Part shown: in pieces, positions 31,905-41,400 of the stretch | How the letters are laid out: each line of letters begins with the position of its first letter | Position numbering within the stretch: position 1 is the stretch's first letter | Source of the DNA: a virus | DNA length: 43,863 nucleotides | Virus record (IMG/VR): IMGVR_UViG_3300032242_002820 | Coordinates: 1 to 43,863 of that record | Direction: 5' to 3' (one strand) | Program-made: the position numbers and the translations under genes | The notes under the pieces: generated by a model | Databases searched by the model: none | Told to the model about the DNA's origin: nothing | What the model saw: only the letters and a program-made list of their open reading frames with translations

Positions 31905-33038
31905 ATGGCAAATACAGCATTACAGGTATTGCGAACCTCTACATCAGGTAGAATTCCTAACACCACTGCAACATACGCAACCAATTCTGCCTACATCGGT
32001 GCAGGTGGGTTAGCGCTAAATATGGCTGATGGCGTTCTGTTCAGCAGTAACGGAACATCAGGCAATTTATTCACTGTCGGTCAAAACAGTTATAGCTATT
32101 ATGCTTCTAATGGACTTGTTACTATTGTAGGTCCGTCCACAAATGCTGCTAGGTCAATTTATACGGGATATGGTCAAGGTATTGGCGGCGGGTTTGGAGT
32201 TTTGGCTGCTGCAAATGGTACTGGATTTGGAATTTATTTAAATTATAATGCATCGGGCAATAAACAATTAATATTTGCCGATCCCGATAATTTAAATTCA
32301 AATGTGATACGAATTGGCGTAATTAGTGGCGCTATATCAATTGATTCTCTTAATAGTTCTGGAGGCGGAACATCTGCAAATGTTGTTTTTGGTTCAGGTA
32401 TTATTGTTCAGCAAGGTGTATACGCTAATGATGGCAATCAGTCATATTTTAGCGCCATTAATGCTACAGGTAATATTAACGCTGCTTCATATACGACTAC
32501 CGGCATCACAATAAATGCTACTGCTATTGTTCCTACATCAAATAGCTCAGGGCAGACATTAGGAAATACTATTTCCCGATTTGTTCTATCAGCAAATACA
32601 ATTGATGCTACAGGTGCAATCACAGGCACTACTATTTCTGGTACAGTAAACGTGAGCATTGGCAGTTCTGCTAACTTGACGTTTGCTTCTGGTGCCAAAA
32701 TCATTGACTCAACAGCGTCACAAGGCACAGCAGGTCAAGTGCTCACATCAAATGGTACGGGTAATGTTTATTGGTCGACTGTAGCTTCTGGTTCAACAAA
32801 CGTTGCTGCACAATACACTTGGACAAACACTCAAACTTTTAGTAATACAATTACGTTTTCTTCTACAGCAGCGTCAGGCAATGCTACGTCTGGTGCAATT
32901 CAAGTGACTGGCGGCGTGGGTGTTGCGAATAACGTATATGTTGGCGGCCGTGTTGGATTTTCTAACTCAACAAACATCAGTGTAGTATATCAATATTATA
33001 ATTCAATAACAACCAGTTTAGACACGGTGTTTGGATAA
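31905..33038 (+). CDS. Fibre protein, 377 aa
   Basis: The protein begins ANTALQVLRTSTSGRIPNTT, a variant of the N-terminal fibre module seen in the 1158-aa protein, followed by a Gly-rich segment (YTGYGQGIGGGFGVLAAANG). Near residue 275 is GTAGQVLTSNGTGNVYWS, the motif shared with the 1158-aa and 1175-aa proteins, and near 330 GAIQVTGGVGVANNVYVGGR, a common fibre repeat ('SGALVVxGGVG'). The C-terminal VVYQYYNSITTSLDTVFG may be the trimer tip. The ribosome-binding site is AAGGTG. It ends 6 bases before the large LamG adhesin, with which it probably forms one fibre. Confidence 0.8.
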   Translation: MANTALQVLRTSTSGRIPNTTATYATNSAYIGAGGLALNMADGVLFSSNGTSGNLFTVGQNSYSYYASNGLVTIVGPSTNAARSIYTGYGQGIGGGFGVLAAANGTGFGIYLNYNASGNKQLIFADPDNLNSNVIRIGVISGAISIDSLNSSGGGTSANVVFGSGIIVQQGVYANDGNQSYFSAINATGNINAASYTTTGITINATAIVPTSNSSGQTLGNTISRFVLSANTIDATGAITGTTISGTVNVSIGSSANLTFASGAKIIDSTASQGTAGQVLTSNGTGNVYWSTVASGSTNVAAQYTWTNTQTFSNTITFSSTAASGNATSGAIQVTGGVGVANNVYVGGRVGFSNSTNISVVYQYYNSITTSLDTVFG

Positions 33039-33044
33039 TTTGTA

Positions 33045-36000
33045 ATGGCTGTTTTTATTACACCAACTCCACTTACTTGGGTTACTGTTGGCACAACTCA
33101 ATGGGTCACATATAATCTATCAGGTATTGTTCCGTCTAACGCAACAGGTGTTATTCTCAATTACGGACAATCCGCCGGCACCCAAAATATTATTTTAGTC
33201 CGTTCTACAGGATCGACTTTTTCAGCATTACCTGGCGCTGTAACTGGAGCTTCTGAACAAACTGTATTGTATTCTGGTATCGATAGCAATTTAAATATTG
33301 AAGTTTATACACAAGCTAGTGCAACCAATTCATTATGGGTGCTCGGATATTTTACAAGTTATGATGGAGGTCTTTTTACAAATCCTATTCAGCAATCAGC
33401 AACAACGTCTTCTACTTGGACAAGTTATGATTTTTCGGTGTATGGCTCAACAACTGCAGTTGCAGCCATCATTTATTTGCCTTATTACAATGGTGCTGTT
33501 CGCATAAATGGATCAACAGATACTTTTGGTAATGGTAATGAATCTGCTCCTGGCGCTAGATATCATATTGTTGGATTAGATGCGTCAAAGATTTGTCAAA
33601 TATTCACCTCTGGTTCGCAACTTCCTTATTTGGTAGGATTCATCACAAGTGGCTTTGTTTGGAATACAAACGCTATTTTGCGTACACCATCTACGGCAGG
33701 ATCATTTCAGCCATTGACGGCACGATCAAATGCAATTGGATATTTGTATAACCTCAATTCACCTACAACAAAATACAATTATAGCTTATGTTCTACTGCC
33801 GTTTCAGGATATGCACCCAATTTAGCAAATCCTGGTCAGTTGACTGGTCAAATGCCTTCAGGAGGTGCACAAGCACAAATCAACATTCAAAATACAGCAT
33901 TAGCTGTTTATGAATTAGGATATTTCACAGGCCCATCTGTTAATACTCGAGGCATTAATTTTCGGAATTCGTTGGCGTATGTTACCGACCCTACGGGTAC
34001 AGTAGGATTTCCAGGCAGGGGCGGCGGTCAATTTAATCTTCTTCCGTATCCGTATTCAGTCACTCCCAATGGAGACACATTTAATTGTGGGTGGGATGCG
34101 ATTGTTAACAATGAAGATGGCGCCCGAGATCGAGCCGTTAATACGGGTGTTGCAGCAGAATTATCAGGTATAAACGCTGTTACTGCAACAGGATCTCCAG
34201 TTGGAATCCGTGCGTTTTCAATTCAATTACCCTCTGCGGGAACGTATTTAATTTGGTTGGCACTGGGTGACGGAGCAGGAGGAAATGCATCAACATTTCC
34301 TGGAGGATCAGGATGTGGAATTTACGATGGTGGCACAGTAGGCGGTGCGTATAATTCTGGTGGTGAAAAATTACTACGTTCATTAGAGTATGGGACGACT
34401 ACATCATCAACATGGTTTGATGCAGCAGGAAATTTACTTAATCAATCACAATGGACTGCAAGCAATGGCGGCACAGGTGGCGGCACCCCTGTTGTTTGTA
34501 CGTTTCAAACAGCCGTATGTAAATTAGTATTGGGCAATATCAATGGCTCAGGCGGCGGCGCTGTCGCCCACTTAAGAATTCAGCAAGTTAGTAGTATATT
34601 AGTTAATACTCAAGTTGTAACGAGTTTAAGAAATACTGGGAATTTGCTAACAAACTCAAATATTCCATTTGATGAAAATGCATTGTACAACGGCAGTTTA
34701 TCATTTGACACTACAACATATTATAAACCGTCAACTACTATTGCAACAGTGTCTGGTGACTTTACTCTTGAAACTTGGGTTTATCCTTTAAGTTATGCTG
34801 ATATGATGGTTGCATCAAGTGACATTGACAGTAATTTACAAATTTTTAGAATTAATCAAAGCGGGAATCTTGGCTCAGTTTCAGTTTATAATAACGGAAC
34901 TCAAATATTTAATAATGTAGGTACTTCTACAATACCAGGTCAGTGGACTCATCTTGCTTGGGTGAGAAGCGGCACAACAAATACTCTTTATATTAATGGT
35001 GTTTCATCAGCAACTTTTACAAATAGCACTGCTTTTAACTTTAATATAATAGGAACATTTGGGTTTAACGGCGCTATTGGGTATGGGGGGAATGCTTGGT
35101 ATAACGGATACGTAAAAGATTTTAGATTAACCACATCAGTAGTGTATACAGGCAATTTCACACCGCCTACTTCTGTTCTTAGTAAGTTAGCTAATACTAT
35201 TTTTTTACTTAATGTGACAAATTATTATAATAGATTTTATGACGCTGCATTAGGTGCAACAAATATAAAATCTCCATTAATTGGATCCCCTCTTCCAGAT
35301 TTTTCTCCCAATTCGCCGTACACATTAGCAACTCCCACACCACAATCAAGAATAACTCAAAATGAAGTGGTTTATAATACGTTAGACGAAATTACAACTA
35401 CTGGCGGGGGTGTGGCAAGTCGATTGATCAATACAGGTACAATGCAAGTCTCTGGAATATTTGATGAAGTAACAGGAATTCCTACTACCAGTACAGTATA
35501 TGTTACATCTGCAGTGCAAATACAAAATACGTATACACACACGATACCTGCGGGGTATCGTGTTATGGTAATAGAAGCGTGGGGCGGAGGCGGCGGGCAA
35601 GCTGGCGTTGTTGATAATAATGGCGGGAATAGTCCTGCAAGTAATTTTCAAGGCGGCTGTGATCCTGGGGCTGGAGGATATTGTAGAACTATTCTCACTA
35701 ATGCAGCTTCTTTGGCAGGATTGACTTTATCTGTCACTGTTGGTGGCGGCGGTACTGGTCAAGGTGCTGGAGGAACTTCATCTGGATTAGTCGGGAATAC
35801 AACAACGGTATCGAGTGGTACTGCTACAATCACCACGATGACAGCAGGCGGTGGTGGCGGCGGTATATTTGGTTCAAATTATGGTGCATCAGGTGGAACG
35901 GCAAGTGGAGGAAATGATGCAAATATTCTTGGCGTAAATACCTCGGGAGTTGCCTTTGGATACAATACTCCTTTAAGTTCAGATGGGCAAGTTGTGCCTA

Positions 36001-36167
36001 CTGGAATAATGTACACACCCAATCTAGGAGTTGTTGGTTACTACGGAGCACGATATGGATCAGCTGGTAGAGTTCTTAGAAATTTGACTGGTGGAGGCAA
36101 TTACGGCACAATTACTGATGGCGGAGATAATGGACAAACAGGAGCAGTAGTGATTAGCTACTATTAA
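33045..36167 (+). CDS. Large adhesin with LamG-like domain and glycine-rich tip, 1040 aa
   Basis: Residues about 1-330 form a repeated β-domain (WVTVGTTQWVTYNLSGIVPS; SSTWTSYDFSVYGSTTAVAA). Residues about 340-520 carry NCGWDAIVNNEDGARDRAVN and a Gly-rich block. Residues about 545-720 are a concanavalin/LamG fold: LSFDTTTYYKPST, FTLETWVYPLSYADMM, GQWTHLAWVRSGTTNTLYIN and GYVKDFRLTTSVVYTGNFTP. The C-terminal 200 residues are a glycine-rich adhesin tip (IEAWGGGGGQAGV, TVGGGGTGQGAGGTSSG, MTAGGGGGGIFGSN) of the type found in phage receptor-binding tips. The order suggests host-surface carbohydrate binding by LamG and tip loops. The start is by ATG at 33045 after a weak ribosome-binding site. The same LamG-glycine arrangement occurs at 42758. 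Confidence 0.85.
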   Translation: MAVFITPTPLTWVTVGTTQWVTYNLSGIVPSNATGVILNYGQSAGTQNIILVRSTGSTFSALPGAVTGASEQTVLYSGIDSNLNIEVYTQASATNSLWVLGYFTSYDGGLFTNPIQQSATTSSTWTSYDFSVYGSTTAVAAIIYLPYYNGAVRINGSTDTFGNGNESAPGARYHIVGLDASKICQIFTSGSQLPYLVGFITSGFVWNTNAILRTPSTAGSFQPLTARSNAIGYLYNLNSPTTKYNYSLCSTAVSGYAPNLANPGQLTGQMPSGGAQAQINIQNTALAVYELGYFTGPSVNTRGINFRNSLAYVTDPTGTVGFPGRGGGQFNLLPYPYSVTPNGDTFNCGWDAIVNNEDGARDRAVNTGVAAELSGINAVTATGSPVGIRAFSIQLPSAGTYLIWLALGDGAGGNASTFPGGSGCGIYDGGTVGGAYNSGGEKLLRSLEYGTTTSSTWFDAAGNLLNQSQWTASNGGTGGGTPVVCTFQTAVCKLVLGNINGSGGGAVAHLRIQQVSSILVNTQVVTSLRNTGNLLTNSNIPFDENALYNGSLSFDTTTYYKPSTTIATVSGDFTLETWVYPLSYADMMVASSDIDSNLQIFRINQSGNLGSVSVYNNGTQIFNNVGTSTIPGQWTHLAWVRSGTTNTLYINGVSSATFTNSTAFNFNIIGTFGFNGAIGYGGNAWYNGYVKDFRLTTSVVYTGNFTPPTSVLSKLANTIFLLNVTNYYNRFYDAALGATNIKSPLIGSPLPDFSPNSPYTLATPTPQSRITQNEVVYNTLDEITTTGGGVASRLINTGTMQVSGIFDEVTGIPTTSTVYVTSAVQIQNTYTHTIPAGYRVMVIEAWGGGGGQAGVVDNNGGNSPASNFQGGCDPGAGGYCRTILTNAASLAGLTLSVTVGGGGTGQGAGGTSSGLVGNTTTVSSGTATITTMTAGGGGGGIFGSNYGASGGTASGGNDANILGVNTSGVAFGYNTPLSSDGQVVPTGIMYTPNLGVVGYYGARYGSAGRVLRNLTGGGNYGTITDGGDNGQTGAVVISYY

Positions 36168-36171
36168 TAAA

Positions 36172-36399
36172 ATGCCTATATTTCCCGCTTACAAACACTG
36201 GATTGAATTAATACCGACTGAGGGTGTTATTGTCTTTAGATTATATACGATAGACACCAATACGAATATTCTGGTCACTGAGGACTATACTATACCAAAT
36301 CCTCCATATAATTTTGACGGCGATATACACAAATATATTGATACAAATTTTGACATGGTTGCTGCACAAGATAAAAATATTGTGAGATTGCAAAAATGA
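36172..36399 (+). CDS. Hypothetical protein, 75 aa, coupled to the sulfotransferase
   Basis: This small protein (PAYKHWIELIPTEGVIVFRL; TIPNPPYNFDGDIHKYIDTN) has no recognisable domain and no membrane segment. Its ATG lies 4 bases after the adhesin stop and its TGA overlaps the ATG of the sulfotransferase (ATGA at 36396-36399), so the two are probably translated together. It might assist the enzyme or be a small virion part. The AT-rich, Lys/Asp-rich composition resembles the sulfotransferase more than the fibre genes, hinting that both arrived together. Confidence 0.7.
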   Translation: MPIFPAYKHWIELIPTEGVIVFRLYTIDTNTNILVTEDYTIPNPPYNFDGDIHKYIDTNFDMVAAQDKNIVRLQK

Positions 36400-37055
36400 T
36401 TTATTCTGCTGAAAAATCAGTTGCTGTATTTTTAAATCCTAAAACTGGCACAAACAGTTTGATTGATTGTTTTCAAAATACTGCATTTACATTTGATATG
36501 TGTGCTCATAATCATATGACCCATGATCATTTTACAAAAAAATATAGTTCTGAGTTAACCAATACTAAGATGTTTTGTTTTTATAGAGATCCTGTAGAAA
36601 GAATGTTATCGATGTGGAATTATATAAGAACTACTCCTGGGCATTTAGTCAAGATGTTACATTATTTTTATGGCAATCAATTTAAAATCTCTCATTTAAA
36701 TCGAGATCCTTTTCAAACATTGTCTTTAGAAATACAAGACGCTTTAGCAAGAATTAAAATTATAGATTTCTTAGAAAGCAATTTTAAAGAAAAAGTATCT
36801 CCAAATTGGCCGTTATTATATCCTCAACGAAATTGGCTTGATTTTGATAATATGGAATTATTGTCTTATGATGATTTTGATGTGGGAGTTACATCGATTG
36901 CAGAACAATTGGGTATTAGTGATTACACATTAAATAAATTAAACACTAAAAAAATTATACCAAATGATCCTGTAATCACTCAGGAAGAGATTGATTATAT
37001 AAAATCATATTCAGAAGAAGACTATGATTTTTTTCAATCTAAGAATATTTTGTAA
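36396..37055 (+). CDS. Sulfotransferase-family enzyme, 219 aa
   Basis: The N-terminal VAVFLNPKTGTNSLIDCF (residues 9-26) fits the 5'-phosphosulfate-binding loop of PAPS-dependent carbohydrate sulfotransferases (PK-x-G-(T/S)-x-S). FCFYRDPVERMLSMWNYI (60-77) fits the 3'-phosphate-binding motif, R64 and S72 being the expected Arg-x7-Ser pair. The length is near the lower end for the family. Downstream residues (WPLLYPQRNWL, LLSYDDFDVGVTSIAEQLGI) fit the C-terminal Leu-rich part of such enzymes. The family transfers sulfate from PAPS to hydroxyls on sugars or proteins. It sits between an adhesin and a fibre gene, so likely targets are virion fibre residues or host surface glycans, but this is inference. 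Lower GC and Asn/Lys/Ile-rich coding compared with neighbours suggest acquisition. Confidence 0.85.
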   Translation: MIYSAEKSVAVFLNPKTGTNSLIDCFQNTAFTFDMCAHNHMTHDHFTKKYSSELTNTKMFCFYRDPVERMLSMWNYIRTTPGHLVKMLHYFYGNQFKISHLNRDPFQTLSLEIQDALARIKIIDFLESNFKEKVSPNWPLLYPQRNWLDFDNMELLSYDDFDVGVTSIAEQLGISDYTLNKLNTKKIIPNDPVITQEEIDYIKSYSEEDYDFFQSKNIL

Positions 37056-37072
37056 ACGAATAGGTAAGAATT

Positions 37073-38338
37073 ATGGCAAAACTACAGTCAAACACAACAG
37101 TATATGGAAATCTTGTTGTGCAAGCTACAATCAACGCTGCAGCGATCGACATTACGGGACAAACAAATACAGCGACGTTCTTTGCAACTACTAGTGCTAA
37201 CGTAGGTGGCAATAATCAAATCAATACAACAGCATATGTTATTACTGGCAATTCGACTACTGCACCTACATTAACAATTTCTTCTAATAGCACTGTTGGT
37301 GTTGTTTATGGAAACAACTCGATTACTGGCGCACCTTCTGTATCATTACAAAATAGTATTTCTATTGCTACCATAACTTCACTAACAACTACATTAGGTA
37401 ACAGTACAGTAACTAGTGCACCTTTAGTTCGTCTTCAAAATAGCACTACACAAGCAAACCTAACTTCTGCATCATTGATTATTGGTAGTACTACTGCAAA
37501 TACTCTAGGTGTGTTTACTCCATTAGTAACAGCGAATATGACAGGCACTTATGCTAACTTATCTGGTCAGGTCAACGCTGCTACATTATATTTGCAGACA
37601 TCTGCTAACGTAGGCGGTAACGTACAGCTTACAACATCAACTTTAACCTTAACAGGTAATAGCACAACAGTACCTACTATTAACGTAACAACATCAAGCA
37701 GCACATCAGGATTGCTTGGCGGCAATAGTTCAATCACAGGTACTCCAACAATATCATTACAAAACAGCGTTTCGATTGCTACACGAACTTCATTATCAAC
37801 TACATTGGGTAATAGTACAGTAACAACAGCACCTTCTGTATTATTACAAAATAGTACGTCACAAGCGAACTTGAATTCAGCTCAATTATCAATCAATACT
37901 ATCAGTGCTACTACTAACGGTGCTACAATCGCTGCTGCCTCATTCAACGTAGGCAATACTACTGTTAATACTCAGATTATTCCAAACTCATTAGTTTTAC
38001 GTGCTAACAGCACAGCACAAACAACAATTACGGGTACAACATTTTCAAGTAATACAGGAACTGTGTCAGGAATGTGGACTAATCTCCCTGGAGCATTAAT
38101 CATGAACTGGGGAATTGTTGTTGCTAACAGCATAGGATCAAATACAATTACATTTGGTAATGCATATGTCACTAACGCATATTCTGTCATTTGTACTCCA
38201 ATTAGTAACTCAACATCATTTGTAATTGCTCACGCAAACAACATTACAAAAACAGGATTCACAATACAATGTGGCAATACATCTGCCCTCAATAATACAG
38301 GTATTTCTGGTGTTTATTACTTTGCAATAGGCGCCTAA
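37073..38338 (+). CDS. Repeat fibre protein, 421 aa
   Basis: The opening KLQSNTTVYGNLVVQATINA resembles 'x-L-x-S-x-T-x-V-x-G-x-L-x-V' starts of phage fibres. Residues 30-290 consist of repeats shared with the 1158-aa fibre: TATLYLQTSANVGGNVQLTT (also near 29200), TSSSTSGLLGGNSSITG (also near 29850) and SLQNSVSIATRTSLSTTLGN. The C-terminal 120 residues (TGTVSGMWTNLPGALIMNWG; FTIQCGNTSALNNTGISGVY) look like a compact globular tip, of the 'W-x-x-x-G' type seen in gp37-like or short-fibre ends. A TAGGTAAG precedes the ATG. Shared DNA with the 1158-aa gene suggests exchange between fibre genes. Confidence 0.8.
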   Translation: MAKLQSNTTVYGNLVVQATINAAAIDITGQTNTATFFATTSANVGGNNQINTTAYVITGNSTTAPTLTISSNSTVGVVYGNNSITGAPSVSLQNSISIATITSLTTTLGNSTVTSAPLVRLQNSTTQANLTSASLIIGSTTANTLGVFTPLVTANMTGTYANLSGQVNAATLYLQTSANVGGNVQLTTSTLTLTGNSTTVPTINVTTSSSTSGLLGGNSSITGTPTISLQNSVSIATRTSLSTTLGNSTVTTAPSVLLQNSTSQANLNSAQLSINTISATTNGATIAAASFNVGNTTVNTQIIPNSLVLRANSTAQTTITGTTFSSNTGTVSGMWTNLPGALIMNWGIVVANSIGSNTITFGNAYVTNAYSVICTPISNSTSFVIAHANNITKTGFTIQCGNTSALNNTGISGVYYFAIGA

Positions 38339-38352
38339 TGAATTTATTTTTA

Positions 38353-38360
38353 TATAAATA
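38353..38360 (+). promoter_or_regulatory. Late promoter box upstream of the 1175-aa fibre
   Basis: An exact TATAAATA lies 41 bases before the ATG at 38401 in the 62-base gap after the 421-aa fibre gene, with initiation expected near 38366. The purine-rich GGGGAAAGGGA (38383-38393) in the leader can serve as ribosome-binding sequence. Confidence 0.8.
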
Positions 38361-38400
38361 GACTGTATCAGACACTATCTATGGGGAAAGGGAACCTGGA

Positions 38401-41400
38401 ATGTCAACGACAAATACTTCTTTTTATGTAAAAAATGGTCTAAACGTCAACAACGGCCTACTCTTTGCTAATAACGGCAAAGTAGGTATCGGCAATACGA
38501 CCCCAGATGCTGTACTCACAGTAACTGGAACAGCCAATATTCAAGGTGCTGCGGTTGTTACAACAACCCTGGCATCTGGCAACCTAACAATTACTGGGTT
38601 CGCCAATGCAACAACTAATGTCACAGCACCTAGCTTCTACGGCAATGTCTTTGCAACTACGGTCAATGCTACAAGCAACGTAGTAACCACTAACGTCTAT
38701 GCAACCAATGTCAATGCGAATACATTTGGTATTCATACCGGTAATGTATCAGGTGCTGTAGTAAATGCATCAGCTAATATCAATACAGCCACACTTTACG
38801 GAAACGTAATTGCTGGTACTATTAACGCTACAAGCAACGTAACTACTGTTAATGTGTATGCCACACTAGTAACTTCGAATGTTGTTGCAACCTATGTTAA
38901 TGCAACTGCTAACGTCAGTACCCCTACATTATATGGTAATGTCATTGGTACGACTATCAATGCAACATCAAATGTTATTACAACGAATGTGTATGCAACA
39001 ACCATTAATGCATCTTCAAACGTTATTACAACCAACGTCTACGCTACAAACGTTAATGCTAACACATACGGTATTCATACGGGCAACGTATCCGGCGTAA
39101 CAGTTGCAGGGTCTGCTAACGTCACAGCGCCAAGCTTGTTCGGCAATGTCTTTGCAACCTATGTCAATGCAACAGCAAATGTTATTGCACCGACAGTATA
39201 TGCCAACTTAGTTTCAACATACGTCAGTGCAACAGCAAACGTAACAGTAGGTTCTAACGTAATTGCTAATACAACAACAATATCTGTAAGTAATTCTACA
39301 GCGTATTCAAACATGGCTGCTGGTACATTAAGTATCACAGGACTTGCAACAGTTGGTAACGTCACAGCAAACGTTGCTACTGTGACCACACTCAATATAT
39401 CAGGTATAACACAAGCATTAAATACCGTATATGTCGGAAATGTTGGCGGCAACAATGCAGATTTATGGGTCTATGGTAATTTGCACGTATCCGGACAAAC
39501 AGTAACAACTGGAGCGACTTCCTCTAACGGCAACTACTTACCTTCTTTAGACAATTCGTTTAATTTAGGTAATCCCGGAAGCACATGGCAATCATTGTAT
39601 GTTCAAAATGTGTTTGCAACAGCAAGCCTTTATGCGACAACGGTTGTTGCTAATCTTGCTGTTGGCACCATCAATGCAACATCTAACGGATTAACAGCCA
39701 ATGCTAACATGCTTCGAGTGGGCAATAGTTCAGTTTACGTTAATGTGGTCCCTGGTGCTATCTATACAACATCAAACGTAGTAACTACGAATGTCTATGC
39801 AACACTAGTCACAGCCAACGTCTCAGCGGCAGTCATCAATGCAACAACATCAATTGGTGTCGGCGGCAACACAATCAATACAACCGTGTGGACAGGCTCT
39901 GCTTCCTATCTCGGCGGTGTGGCTTCTGCAGGATATGTTAATACCTCAGGCAGTTACACACTAACAGGTGTATTGACCTTTGGTAACAGCATCGCCAATT
40001 CAACAGTTAATTCTACACTATTACAAGTATCTAATGGAACAAGCACAGCAAACCTATCACCGCTATCATTAACCATCGGATCTGTTGTTTCTAACTCAAG
40101 TGGATTCTACGGACTCCTCACAGGAAACGTCACAGGCAACACAGTAATAGCGAGCGCTAACCTTAATACAAATAGTGTATATGCTACTAACGTCTATGCC
40201 ACAACAGTAGCAGCCAACGTTACAGGCATTCTCACAGGTAACGTAGTTGCGGTTAACGTAGCAACAACTACAATGAATGGTAACGTAGCGGCAATCACTA
40301 TTAGCTCAACAGCCAACGTAAGCACTAACAGCGTATTTGCTACTAACGTTAATGCTACAACCACAACATCTAACGTAGTAGCAGTCACGGTTAATGCTTC
40401 AAGCAACGTAATCACTGCTAACGTTTATGCAACAACACTCAATGCAACCACATTAAATTCTAATGTAGTAGCTGCTACAGTTAGTGCATCTGCTAACGTC
40501 ACAGTAGGTGCTAGTGTGTTTATGAACACAACTGTTGTGTCTGTAGGTGGTAATACAATTAACGCCACAACCTATAGCGGTACGGCATTGACTGCTAATA
40601 ATGCATCTTACTTGGGTGGTGTTATTTCATCGTCTTACGTAAGCACCACAGGTAACTTCACGGTTGCAGGTACTATCGGGTATGGCAACTCAACAGTTAA
40701 TGCATTATCCAATTCAGTCCTCTTCCAACTTTCAAATAGCACGAGTGTTGCAAACCTAACACCTCTTGCATTGACCATTGGATCTGTTATTTCTAACTCA
40801 AGTGGGCACTACGGGCTCTTGACAGGAAACGTGACAGGCAATACTGTTATTGCATCTGCTAATCTCAATACAAACAGTGTGTATGCTACTAATGTGTATG
40901 CTACAACTGTTGCCGCAAATGTTACAGGTATCTTAACTGGCAACGTCAATGCAGTTAACGTAACAACTACAACAATGACAGGTAACGTAGTTGCTATTAC
41001 AGTCAGCTCAAGTGCTAACGTAAGCACTAACAGCGTATTTGCTACAAACGTCAATGCTACAACAGTCACTGCTAACGTCACAGGTATCTTGACAGGTAAT
41101 GTCAATGCAGTTACAGTTAGTGCGACAACAGTTACTGCAAACGTCACAGGTATTTTAACTGGCAACGTCAATGCAGTCAACGTAGCAACAACTACAATGA
41201 ATGGCAACGTGGTAGCAACGACAGTTAGTGCAACAACAGTCACTGCTAACGTCACAGGTATTCTCACAGGTAACGTAGTCGCTGCTACAGTTAGTGCATC
41301 TGCTAACGTTACAGTAGGTGCCACTGTGTTTATTAATACTACGGCAGTTTCTGTAGGCGGCAACACAATCAATGCTACAACCTATAGCGGATCTGCATTA

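Noticed and set aside
40809-41372. 187-codon open frame on the minus strand inside the 1175-aa fibre gene
   Set aside because: It follows from the repetitive Thr/Ala/Val codons of the real gene read in reverse; composition is a mirror of the repeats and no promoter or ribosome-binding site is seen. The same holds for minus-strand frames at 29596-30018 and 39159-39455.
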